Below, in pieces: positions 17,008-24,914 of a stretch of DNA of 64,000 bases. Where the stretch lies: NCBI GenBank assembly GCA_046710535.1, contig JBKEHH010000011.1, forward strand, positions 41,603 through 105,602. The letters are read 5' to 3'. Position numbers and translations under genes: made by a program. Every line of letters begins with the position of its first letter. The first letter of the stretch is position 1. The notes under the pieces are model-generated. The model worked only from the letters and a program-made list of their open reading frames with translations, ran no database searches and was not told the origin of the DNA. This DNA comes from CAWVSB01 sp046710535 (GTDB lineage Bacteria; Pseudomonadota; Gammaproteobacteria; Pseudomonadales; CAWVSB01).

Positions 17008-17658
17008 ATGACAAACCTTCGCTACAGCTTCCAAACCATTGAGTTTGGCAAGATAGACATTCATCTTTGTACCTTGCGTGACAATCAAGAATTCGACGAT
17101 CCTGAAGGTGTCGCTGAAAAACTGGGCATATCATCGGCGTCTTGGCCAATATTTGGCATTATTTGGCCATCAGCCTTAGTACTTGCCCATCATATTTATG
17201 ATTACGACACTGGCACTATACGAATCTTAGAAATAGGCTGCGGTATGGCCTTAAGTAGCTTGCTGTTAAATAAACAGCATGCCGATATTACTGCTACTGA
17301 CTATCATCCCGAGGTTGGCAGGTTTTTAATAAGAAATACTTTGTTAAATGAGGATCAACCCATTAACTATAAACAAGCCGACTGGAGCGTTAGTGATTAT
17401 GAACTAGGCTTGTTTGATTTAATAATTGGCAGCGACTTGTTATATGAAGAAGAGCATATTGAATTACTGGCTAACTTTATTGAGCGACATGCTCAGCCGT
17501 CTTGTGAAGTAATTTTGGTTGACCCAGGAAGGGGTAGGAAAAACAAGTTAACTGCCAAGATGATTGAGTTTGGGTTTAGCTCGAGCCATTCAAAGCCTGC
17601 TCATACAGATTATTTAGAGAAAGAGTTTAAAGGGCATATTTTGACGTTTATACGATGA
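17008..17658 (+). CDS. Class I SAM-dependent methyltransferase (METTL21-like, Methyltransf_16)
   Basis: A 216-residue protein with motif I, ILEIGCGMALSSLLL, preceded by GIIWPSALVLAHHI, which is typical of the lysine-methyltransferase-like Methyltransf_16 family. The later motif DLIIGSDLLYEEEHI also fits. It probably methylates a protein side chain; the target is unknown. It is a single gene between divergent and convergent neighbours, with 235 bases of unassigned sequence upstream (16773-17007) where I saw no gene. A long hairpin lies just after the stop. Confidence 0.78.
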   Translation: MTNLRYSFQTIEFGKIDIHLCTLRDNQEFDDPEGVAEKLGISSASWPIFGIIWPSALVLAHHIYDYDTGTIRILEIGCGMALSSLLLNKQHADITATDYHPEVGRFLIRNTLLNEDQPINYKQADWSVSDYELGLFDLIIGSDLLYEEEHIELLANFIERHAQPSCEVILVDPGRGRKNKLTAKMIEFGFSSSHSKPAHTDYLEKEFKGHILTFIR

Positions 17659-17674
17659 AATCATTTAGCATATG

Positions 17675-17717
17675 GGCGAGTTACCTTTGTTTTCACACAA
17701 AAGAAAGGTAACTCGCC
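17675..17717. repeat. Long perfect inverted repeat
   Basis: GGCGAGTTACCTTT (17675-17688) pairs perfectly with AAAGGTAACTCGCC (17704-17717), and the stem continues past one mismatch into TTTT/AAAA with a small loop. No T run follows, so it is not a standard intrinsic terminator. It lies between the converging methyltransferase and UDG pseudogene and may be a dispersed repeat or a bidirectional RNA hairpin. Confidence 0.75.
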
Positions 17718-17745
17718 ATCAGGCGAAACCTGACTAAACCAATTT

Positions 17746-18318
17746 TCATACACTTTTTTGTAGATCAGGGATCACATCTTCCTCAAACCACGCATTCCTC
17801 TTAATCCAAATATTATTCCTCGGACTAGGATGTGGCAGCGGTAATAACTCCGGCCAATATAGCTTCCACTGCCTGACAGTCTCCGTCAAATTCTGTTGCA
17901 TAGAATCACGCATATGCCAACGCTGCGCATAACTGCCAATAACCAATGTAAGTTCAATTCTAGGCATCAGGTCTAAAAACTGCTGTCGCCATTGCGGTGC
18001 GCATTCTGGCTGTGGTGGTAAGTCACCAGATTTACCTTTGCCAGGGTAACAAAACCCCAAAGGTAAAATAGCAATTTTTTCTGAGTTATAAAATGTCGCT
18101 GCGTCAATCTCCATCCAGTTACGTAAACGCTCGCCGCTTTTATCATCAAACGGAATACCTGACTGATGTACTTTTATGCCGGGTGCTTAGCCTGCGATAA
18201 GTATTTTGGCTTTACTACTAACTTGAAATACAGGGCGTATGCCAAGCGGTAGATGATCTTTACAGAGAGAACAGTTATTGGCATCAAGCGCGAGCGTATC
18301 TAGTGTGGTATTAATCAT
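17746..18318 (-). pseudogene. Uracil-DNA glycosylase family gene broken by an in-frame stop
   Basis: Read from the ATG at 18318, the frame gives a normal start with a CxxC pair (NCSLCKDHLPLG) and AKILIAG. A TAA codon follows at 18187-18189 (codon 44), and the frame then continues without a shift as APGIKVHQSGIPFDD to LPHPSPRNN and the end at 17746. The family usually reads GQAPG here, so a CAA to TAA change would explain it. The remaining open part starts at an internal ATG (18114) and lacks the active-site region. Unless the stop is read through or is a sequencing error, the gene is inactive. It follows nth. Confidence 0.82.
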
Positions 18319-18340
18319 TTGAATACATCCGCTCTAGGAC

Positions 18341-18994
18341 TTAAGGCTTCTTAACCTGCTTAGGGGTTTTACGATTAGGATAACAGGTGGTACAAATTTC
18401 GCAGCCGATACCGTAACAAGTCCGAGCGCTGCAATATTCGCGGCCGTAGTAAATAATTTGTAAATGCAGTTTATTCCATGCTTCGATAGGGAATACTTTT
18501 TTTAAGTCTTTTTCTGTTTTCGTCACATTGCTGCCATTGGTTAAACCCCAGCGTTGGGCTAGCCGATGAATATGAGTATCCACAGCAAAGGCAGGTACCC
18601 CAAAGGCTTGTGACATAACGACACTTGCGGTTTTGTGGCCAACTCCTGGCAGCGTTTCTAATGCCGCCATATCCGCTGGCACTTCGCCGTCATAATCTTC
18701 AACCAATATTTCAGACAGCCTTTTAATAGCCTTAGACTTTTGCGGTGCTAGCCCGCATGGTCTTACTGCTTGATAAATATCTTCAACGTCTACTTGTGAC
18801 ATACCGTGTGGGTTGTCTGCCAGACGAAATAAATCAGGGGTTATCTGATTGACACGTTCGTCAGTACATTGGGCTGACAATAGAACAGCGACTAATAGCG
18901 TGTATGGGTCTTTATGATCTAATGGAATAGGGACTTGTTCATAAATTTCATTAAGGCGTTTAAGTATATAGTCGGCACGTTCTTGTTTTAGCAT
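18341..18994 (-). CDS. nth: Endonuclease III (DNA glycosylase/AP lyase)
   Basis: Base-excision repair enzyme removing oxidised pyrimidines. The helix-hairpin-helix LPGVGHKTA is followed by the catalytic Asp in VDTHIHRLAQRWGL, with the catalytic Lys within the HhH (HKTA). The C-terminal cysteines are spaced C-x4-C-x4-C-x2-C-x2-C (GREYCSARTC to TTCYP), unlike the C-x6-C-x2-C-x5-C of the E. coli enzyme. The iron-sulfur site may therefore be rearranged. It follows directly on dapC, and the UDG pseudogene follows it. Confidence 0.92.
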   Translation of the reverse strand: MLKQERADYILKRLNEIYEQVPIPLDHKDPYTLLVAVLLSAQCTDERVNQITPDLFRLADNPHGMSQVDVEDIYQAVRPCGLAPQKSKAIKRLSEILVEDYDGEVPADMAALETLPGVGHKTASVVMSQAFGVPAFAVDTHIHRLAQRWGLTNGSNVTKTEKDLKKVFPIEAWNKLHLQIIYYGREYCSARTCYGIGCEICTTCYPNRKTPKQVKKP

Positions 18995-20187
18995 CAGCTC
19001 GTCTGCATAAAATTGCGAATACGAGTGGCGGCTTCAATGCATTCTTGCTTAGCGGCCACTAACGCCAGACGAATATGGTTGCTACTAGGGTTAGTGCCAT
19101 TATTGTCGCGACCTAAAAAGCTACCGGGTAAAACGGTGATGTTAGTATGCGCAAAGATATCAGCCGCAAATTGGTCGTCGGCTATTGGTGTTTGTGCCCA
19201 TAGATAAAAACCGGCTTCGGGCATTTGTATAGGTAAGACTTCTGACAAGATTGGCACGACGGCGGCAAACTTCTCGCGGTATTGGCGGCGGTTGTCGATA
19301 ACGTGCTGCTCGTCATTCCACGCAGTAATGCTAGCTTGTTGGCTGGCAATTGGCATAGCGCAGCCGTGGTAAGTACGATAGCGCAAAAATTGCTTTAACA
19401 CTGTTGCATCACCAGCAACAAAGCCAGAGCGCAGGCCAGGAAGATTTGAACGTTTAGATAAGCTATGAAATGCCACGCAGTTCTTATAGTTGGTATTACC
19501 CATATTTGCGGCTGCTTGCAGCAAGCCAACAGGTGGGTTTTCTTCGTCAAAATACAATTCTGAATAACATTCGTCAGAGGCAATAATAAAGTTATGCTCA
19601 TCGCTCAAGCTAATCAGCTTTTGTAATGTTTCTTCACTAATTACTGTGCCAGTTGGATTACCGGGGCTGCATAAATAAAGCAGTTGGCAGTCATCCCATG
19701 TTGACGCGGTGATGGCGTCAAAGTCTGGGTGGTAATCATTTTCTGCTAAGCAGTTTAAAAAGTATGGCGTGCCACCGGCTAAAAAAGCGGCGCCTTCATA
19801 AATTTGGTAAAACGGGTTTGGCATTAAGACTAATGGGTTTTTCTCATTGCGGTCGACCACAGCTTGCGCAAAAGCAAACAACGCTTCACGTGTGCCATTA
19901 ACTGGCAGGACTTGAGTTTGCGCATCGACATGGGCCAATTTAAAGCGGCGTTCTAGCCAACTGGCAATACATTGCCTTAGTTCTGGCAAGCCTATAGTTG
20001 TTGGGTAGTTGGCAATCAAGTTCATATTATCGTGCAGAGAGTCCAACACAAATTGAGGCGGTGCGTGCTTTGGCTCACCGATCGATAGTGCAATATGATT
20101 TAAGTCTGCGGGCGGTGTTGAGCCCTGCTTAATTTTGTTTAGGCGTTCGAAGGGGTAGGGCTGTAGTAATTGCAAATCTGGATTCAT
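18994..20187 (-). CDS. dapC: Succinyldiaminopimelate transaminase
   Basis: PLP-dependent class I/II aminotransferase making N-succinyl-LL-diaminopimelate between the DapD and DapE steps. The start MNPDLQLLQPYPFERL matches Pseudomonas-type DapC, so I choose the ATG at 20187 over the upstream start at 20241, which lies inside glnD. The PLP lysine is in FHSLSKRSNLPGLRSGF, and the substrate region has CSPGNPTG. The length of 397 residues is normal. It starts 17 bases after the glnD stop and ends on the first base of nth. Confidence 0.93.
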   Translation of the reverse strand: MNPDLQLLQPYPFERLNKIKQGSTPPADLNHIALSIGEPKHAPPQFVLDSLHDNMNLIANYPTTIGLPELRQCIASWLERRFKLAHVDAQTQVLPVNGTREALFAFAQAVVDRNEKNPLVLMPNPFYQIYEGAAFLAGGTPYFLNCLAENDYHPDFDAITASTWDDCQLLYLCSPGNPTGTVISEETLQKLISLSDEHNFIIASDECYSELYFDEENPPVGLLQAAANMGNTNYKNCVAFHSLSKRSNLPGLRSGFVAGDATVLKQFLRYRTYHGCAMPIASQQASITAWNDEQHVIDNRRQYREKFAAVVPILSEVLPIQMPEAGFYLWAQTPIADDQFAADIFAHTNITVLPGSFLGRDNNGTNPSSNHIRLALVAAKQECIEAATRIRNFMQTS

Positions 20188-20203
20188 GGCTATGGGTTCA
20201 AGG

Positions 20204-22885
20204 CTATTCGTTGCTGGAGTCGAGCGTTTTGGTAATGTCATTGCTTATTGCATCTAGCCTTGCTTGATCTTTAATCAAGCCGCCATTTTTATCGGTAACA
20301 AAAAACACGTCTTCTACCCGTTCGCCCAAGGTGCTGATTTTGGCGTTTTGTAAAATGGCGCCGTGACGAATAAATATACGTGCAACTGCTGCCAATAAGC
20401 CAGCGCGGTCTGGACTGATTACTTCAATAATAGTTTGCTGTTTGCCTTCGTCAGTCGTAAAGCCAACCGTTGTCGGATACGAAAAGTGTTTTAATGTACG
20501 CGGAATATATTTATGTTCATTGCCGGTGTATTCTTCAGGATTTTCTAGAGCATCAAATAAGGTAGTTTTTATTTCGGCTAAGCGTTTCGGTGCATTGCCT
20601 ATCGGTGTGTCGTCAGCCTCTAGTACGATATAAGTGTCTAGGCAGTGCTGGCTAGAGTTTTCATACATACGTGCATCTTGAATACTTAAGTTTAACTGCT
20701 CAAATGTTGATGAGACTAAGGCAAACAAATCATCACGCACCGGCGCATAAATAAATACTTGTGTGGCACCCTCATGTTCGCGCTCTGATGTACCTTTGAT
20801 TAGAATTAGTGGTTCTAGTGAATTGCCATGTTTGGAGATTGCTAAGGTTTGCCAAGCAACATCAGCTGCAGTTTCGCGCAGGAAATAGTCGTCGCGAGTA
20901 TGGTTCCATAGTTCGATAACTTCGTCGGCATCGAGGCCCTCTTCTTCCAAAATTCGAATGGAAGACTCTTGCGCTTCTTGGACCCATTCCCCTTTATCAA
21001 TATCTACGCCTAATCCAATACGCAGCGCACGTTTGGTTTCTAAATATAGTTGGCGCATAAGCGATGCGCGCCAGCTATTCCAGAGTTTTGGATTAGTGCC
21101 GTTAATGTCTGCAACAGTCAGTGCATACAAATAATCAAGATGAACTTTGTCACCGACCAATTTAGCGAATGCTAAGATTTCTTCTGGGTCAGATACATCT
21201 TTGCGCTGTGAGGTGCTAGACATAATTAAATGGTTTTGTACCAACCAGACAACCATGTTGGTGTCACGAACAGAAAAGCCATGGTCTTGGCAGAAAACGC
21301 GTGCGTCCTCCATACCTTTTTCTGAATGGTCGCCGCCGCGCCCTTTAGCAATATCGTGCATCAATCCAGCAATATATAGTACTTCTATATTTGGCAGACG
21401 CTTAACGATACTTGCGGCAATCGGGAATTTTTCGGAGTAATTGTCATAGCTAAACAGGCGCATGTTTTTTATGACTTCGATAATGTGAGCATCGACTGTA
21501 TAAATATGAAATAAGTCATGTTGCATTTTGCCAACCAGCTTACCAAATGCGGGTAGGTACTTACCCAGAATGCCGTAGCGATTCATGCGGCGCAATTGAG
21601 TAGCGACTTTGTTACGCGAGCGAAACACGTCCATAAACAATTGACGGTTGTGCGCATCGGCTCTGAAATCGTCATCGATTAAATCTGATGCCTCGCGGAT
21701 TAGTCGCACAGTTGATGCTTTAGGACCAATTATTTGTTCGTCTTGCGCCATAATTACGAAGGCTTCAAGTATTGCAAACGGCGTTTGGGTGAACACTTTA
21801 TTGTTAGCTGCTTCTAAGTAGCCATTGTTGTTTCTAAAGCGGACATTAATCTCATGGATCTCTTCTGGTTCGCAGGCACGCAACAGGTTTTCGTCAAACA
21901 GCTGCACTAATAAATCGTTTACGTCAGCTATAGCTTGAACCCAGCGATAATAGGTTTGCATTAATTGCTCAACCGCTAGACTTTGGTCGTTGTCGCTGAA
22001 ACCAAACAGTGCAGCTATGTTACGTTGGTGATCAAATAGCAGTCTGTCTTCTGCGCGTCCGGCAATAAGATGCAATGCCCAGCGAATACTCCATAAATAT
22101 TCTTCGCCTTTGCGTAGTAGTTCTTGTTCTTCTTCTGTGAGTAGGCCTTGCTCGAATAATGCTCTTTCGTTTCTTGTGTTGAAATGACGTTGCACAATCC
22201 AGTCGATCATTTGGATATCGCGTAAACCGCCGGGGCCATTTTTTACATTAGGCTCTAAGTTGTATTCGGTATTGGCAAATCTATGGTGACGGCTGATTTG
22301 CTCTTCCCATTTGGCGCGGTAAAAGTCATTGCTTGGCCAAATATGTTCGGGGCTGGTGGCATCAATCATTTCATCGAAGACGTATTGATTGCCGTGTAAT
22401 AGACGAGCTTCCATTAGGTTAGTTGCGATAGATATGTCTTCTTTGGCCTGGCTAACGCAATCTTCGACGGTGCGAACGCTGTGGCCAATATCTAAACCAA
22501 CATCCCACAGCATAGTAAGGAATTTTTCCAATGAGCCTTGTACTTCACTGATATCCTCATTAGACAGCAAAACCATTATGTCAATGTCGGAGAAGGGGTG
22601 TAACTCGCCGCGACCATAGCCACCAACGGCCACTAAACTGAGCGCGGTTGCTTTATTTAAATTAAGGCTTTGCCATGCCGCACAGAGCAGGCCATCAATA
22701 AAATTTGCACGCGCATGTACTAGGTCAACCACGGGGTGGCCTGCCTTAAACTGCTCATTCATTTTCTCGGTTACATCAATAACCGCCTGCTTACAGATTG
22801 ACGCAGGATTGTTGCTGGCAGATATTTGCGTAAAAATTGAAGTATTATTAATCAGGTCTTTAACTGACGTGGCGGGCTCGTTCAT
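20204..22885 (-). CDS. glnD: Bifunctional [protein-PII] uridylyltransferase/uridylyl-removing enzyme
   Basis: Glutamine-sensing enzyme that adds UMP to, and removes it from, PII protein, controlling nitrogen assimilation. The domain order is nucleotidyltransferase (GGYGRGELHPFSDID, about 86-102), a helical linker, an HD phosphohydrolase domain (GLMHDIAKGRGGDHSEKG, about 510) and two C-terminal ACT domains (about 690-890) that bind glutamine. The length of 893 residues is typical. It follows map after 17 bases, the usual map-glnD-dapC order. Confidence 0.95.
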   Translation of the reverse strand: MNEPATSVKDLINNTSIFTQISASNNPASICKQAVIDVTEKMNEQFKAGHPVVDLVHARANFIDGLLCAAWQSLNLNKATALSLVAVGGYGRGELHPFSDIDIMVLLSNEDISEVQGSLEKFLTMLWDVGLDIGHSVRTVEDCVSQAKEDISIATNLMEARLLHGNQYVFDEMIDATSPEHIWPSNDFYRAKWEEQISRHHRFANTEYNLEPNVKNGPGGLRDIQMIDWIVQRHFNTRNERALFEQGLLTEEEQELLRKGEEYLWSIRWALHLIAGRAEDRLLFDHQRNIAALFGFSDNDQSLAVEQLMQTYYRWVQAIADVNDLLVQLFDENLLRACEPEEIHEINVRFRNNNGYLEAANNKVFTQTPFAILEAFVIMAQDEQIIGPKASTVRLIREASDLIDDDFRADAHNRQLFMDVFRSRNKVATQLRRMNRYGILGKYLPAFGKLVGKMQHDLFHIYTVDAHIIEVIKNMRLFSYDNYSEKFPIAASIVKRLPNIEVLYIAGLMHDIAKGRGGDHSEKGMEDARVFCQDHGFSVRDTNMVVWLVQNHLIMSSTSQRKDVSDPEEILAFAKLVGDKVHLDYLYALTVADINGTNPKLWNSWRASLMRQLYLETKRALRIGLGVDIDKGEWVQEAQESSIRILEEEGLDADEVIELWNHTRDDYFLRETAADVAWQTLAISKHGNSLEPLILIKGTSEREHEGATQVFIYAPVRDDLFALVSSTFEQLNLSIQDARMYENSSQHCLDTYIVLEADDTPIGNAPKRLAEIKTTLFDALENPEEYTGNEHKYIPRTLKHFSYPTTVGFTTDEGKQQTIIEVISPDRAGLLAAVARIFIRHGAILQNAKISTLGERVEDVFFVTDKNGGLIKDQARLDAISNDITKTLDSSNE

Positions 22886-22902
22886 AAAACTCCAAGAGTT
22901 GT

Positions 22903-23685
22903 TTAAGCAGTAAAGTAAGGCTCGTCCTTACGTGCTGTTAGTACTTCAACGCCGTTGCTAGTCACTGCTAGGGTATGTTCCCATTGCGCAGAAAGGCGAC
23001 GATCGGCAGTGGTAACGGTCCAACCATCACGCTTATTGAGCTTAGTTTTCCAAGTGCCGGCATTGAGCATTGGCTCGACTGTAAACGTCATACCTTCGGT
23101 TAGCACTAGTCCTTCGCCAGCTTTGCCGTAATGCATCACTTGCGGCTCGTCGTGAAATACCTTGCCAATGCCATGACCGCAATACTCGCGCACTACCCCA
23201 TAGTGCAAGCTTTCAGCATGGGTTTGAATAATATGGCCAATATCGCCCAGAGTGACGCCGGGTTGGATGATATCTATTGCTTTGTATAAAGATTCTTGGG
23301 CGACTTCGCAAATTCGCTGAGCATGTTTCTCTACTTCGCCGACGTAAAGCATAATGCTGGTGTCGCCGTGGTACTCGTCTTTTATCACTGTTACATCAAT
23401 ATTGATGATGTCGCCTTTCTTCAGTAATTTGTCATCGGATGGAATGCCGTGACACACGACTTGGTTGATAGAAGTGCAGACAGATTTAGGGAAGCCATTA
23501 TAGTTAAGTGGTGCTGGGACCGCTTTTTGTACATCGACAATGTAATTGTGGCAGATACGGTCAAGCTCGCCAGTACTGATGCCAGCCACCACATGAGGCG
23601 TGATCATTTCTAGCACTTCGGCGGCCAGACGACCTGATACGCGCATTTTTTCAATTTCCGCCGGAGTTTTGATCGTAACAGCCAT
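22903..23685 (-). CDS. map: Methionine aminopeptidase, type I
   Basis: Removes the initiator methionine from new proteins. The metal ligands are recognisable in NIDVTVIKDEYHGDTS (two Asp), GHGIGKVFHDEP (His), FTVEPML (Glu) and QWEHTLAV (Glu). The length of 260 residues is normal for type I. In Pseudomonas-type genomes map lies divergently next to rpsB; here about 6.9 kb separate them. First gene of the map-glnD-dapC-nth run. Confidence 0.96.
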   Translation of the reverse strand: MAVTIKTPAEIEKMRVSGRLAAEVLEMITPHVVAGISTGELDRICHNYIVDVQKAVPAPLNYNGFPKSVCTSINQVVCHGIPSDDKLLKKGDIINIDVTVIKDEYHGDTSIMLYVGEVEKHAQRICEVAQESLYKAIDIIQPGVTLGDIGHIIQTHAESLHYGVVREYCGHGIGKVFHDEPQVMHYGKAGEGLVLTEGMTFTVEPMLNAGTWKTKLNKRDGWTVTTADRRLSAQWEHTLAVTSNGVEVLTARKDEPYFTA

Positions 23686-23800
23686 AAATTCAGTGCCTAG
23701 ATAATAGTCAAAAAACTCTATTGTAAAGTATCAGGATGATCCTGCCTATGCGTAATCATTATCGAAGTCAGTTAACACAAAATCCCACAAAATTAGTAGA

Positions 23801-24664
23801 TTAGATTAAGTTTATTAATAGCTTAATGACTTGCTGTCTAGGTGTAGTTTTACGCCAGACTAAACCTATTGGCCTGCTCGGAGCAGGTTTGGTAAAAGGA
23901 ATATATTCAATCCCAGTTTCCCTCGCTTGAATTGCAACTTTTGGCATAAAGGTAATACCTGTGCCTGCTTTTACCATTTGTCGAAGGGTTTCAAGCCCTG
24001 TCGCCTTGAAATCCTGCTCTTCATCAATACTATGTAGCTGGCATATTTCTAATGATTGATCGCGCAGACAGTGGCCTTCTTCAAGTAATAATAGTCGATG
24101 CTGCTTGAGCTTTGTTTGATCAATGGTTTTGTATTTAGTGAGTTCATGGCCGGTCGGTACAGCTAGGAAAAATTCATCGTCAAATAATTGCTGGCTAATT
24201 AAATAGTCATCGTGAATAGGTAGTGCAAGTAGCGCTGCGTCGATAGTGCCGTTCTGTAACTGCTCGATCAGTTGAGTGGTTTTAGCCTCAATAAGAATGA
24301 TTCTCAAATTGGGCATGGCAGTTTTTACTTGTGGCACTATTGTTGGAAAAATATAGGTAGACAGTGTCGGGATTGCACCAAGTCGAAACTTACCTGCTAG
24401 CGGGTCGCGGGTACTGTCTGCAATTTCGTGAATCGCGTCTACTTCCCTCAAAATACGTTTTGCATAAATAACAATTTGGTGGCCCGCTTCAGTTAGCATT
24501 ACTCGTCGATTGGTGCGCTCGAATAGCATAACGCCTAAGGTTTCTTCTAGTTTTTTTATCTGGCCACTAAGTGTTGGTTGGCTAACATTACATTGCTGTG
24601 CAGCATGACCAAAATGTTCCAGCTCGGCTATCGCAAGAAAGTATTTCAAATCTTTCAGGTTCAT
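23801..24664 (-). CDS. oxyR: Hydrogen-peroxide sensor OxyR (LysR family)
   Basis: LysR-type activator of the peroxide response. The N-terminal winged helix-turn-helix includes HAAQQCNVSQPTLSGQIKKL. The redox cysteines fall at exactly C199 and C208 (EGHCLRDQSLEIC), the positions known from E. coli OxyR. At 287 residues it is about 18 shorter than E. coli OxyR at the C-terminus. It is divergent from katG, with a 250-base gap containing a matching OxyR site just upstream of its own start, so autoregulation is likely. Confidence 0.95.
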   Translation of the reverse strand: MNLKDLKYFLAIAELEHFGHAAQQCNVSQPTLSGQIKKLEETLGVMLFERTNRRVMLTEAGHQIVIYAKRILREVDAIHEIADSTRDPLAGKFRLGAIPTLSTYIFPTIVPQVKTAMPNLRIILIEAKTTQLIEQLQNGTIDAALLALPIHDDYLISQQLFDDEFFLAVPTGHELTKYKTIDQTKLKQHRLLLLEEGHCLRDQSLEICQLHSIDEEQDFKATGLETLRQMVKAGTGITFMPKVAIQARETGIEYIPFTKPAPSRPIGLVWRKTTPRQQVIKLLINLI

Positions 24665-24683
24665 CGTATCGTCTCAGGCAGTT

Positions 24684-24720
24684 ATTAGTTTTGCCTATCG
24701 ATTGTATAGGAACAAACGAT
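24684..24720. promoter_or_regulatory. OxyR operator between oxyR and katG
   Basis: Two 15-base half-sites, ATTAGTTTTGCCTAT (24684-24698) and ATAGGAACAAACGAT (24706-24720), are separated by exactly 7 bases. The known OxyR motif is ATAGntnnnanCTAT-N7-ATAGntnnnanCTAT; the CTAT end of the first and the ATAG start of the second match exactly, and the outer ends match partly. The site lies 19 bases before oxyR and 194 bases before katG. I could not fix a katG -10 box. Confidence 0.72.
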
Positions 24721-24914
24721 TTTACCAAAGACTGGCTTCTTATTAGTCTAAGCTGCACTATAGTGGGGTTTGTAGTCCTAGGTGTCACTTGATGGGGCAT
24801 TATTAATCTTTGTTGCTGTGGTCGTTTTTATAAGCGCTGTAGCGAAAGCTCTAGTTATTGATCTTGCCAATTACATAAAGGCTGTGAAAGCAGCAAAAAT
24901 AAACGGAGTAAACT

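Noticed and set aside
18994..20241. dapC starting at 20241 inside glnD
   Set aside because: The family start MNPDLQLLQPYPFE is at 20187, and the extra 18 residues match nothing.
24782..24914. Open frame running into katG from 24782
   Set aside because: It lacks a credible ribosome site and protein likeness and overlaps katG in another frame; this is the oxyR-katG regulatory gap.
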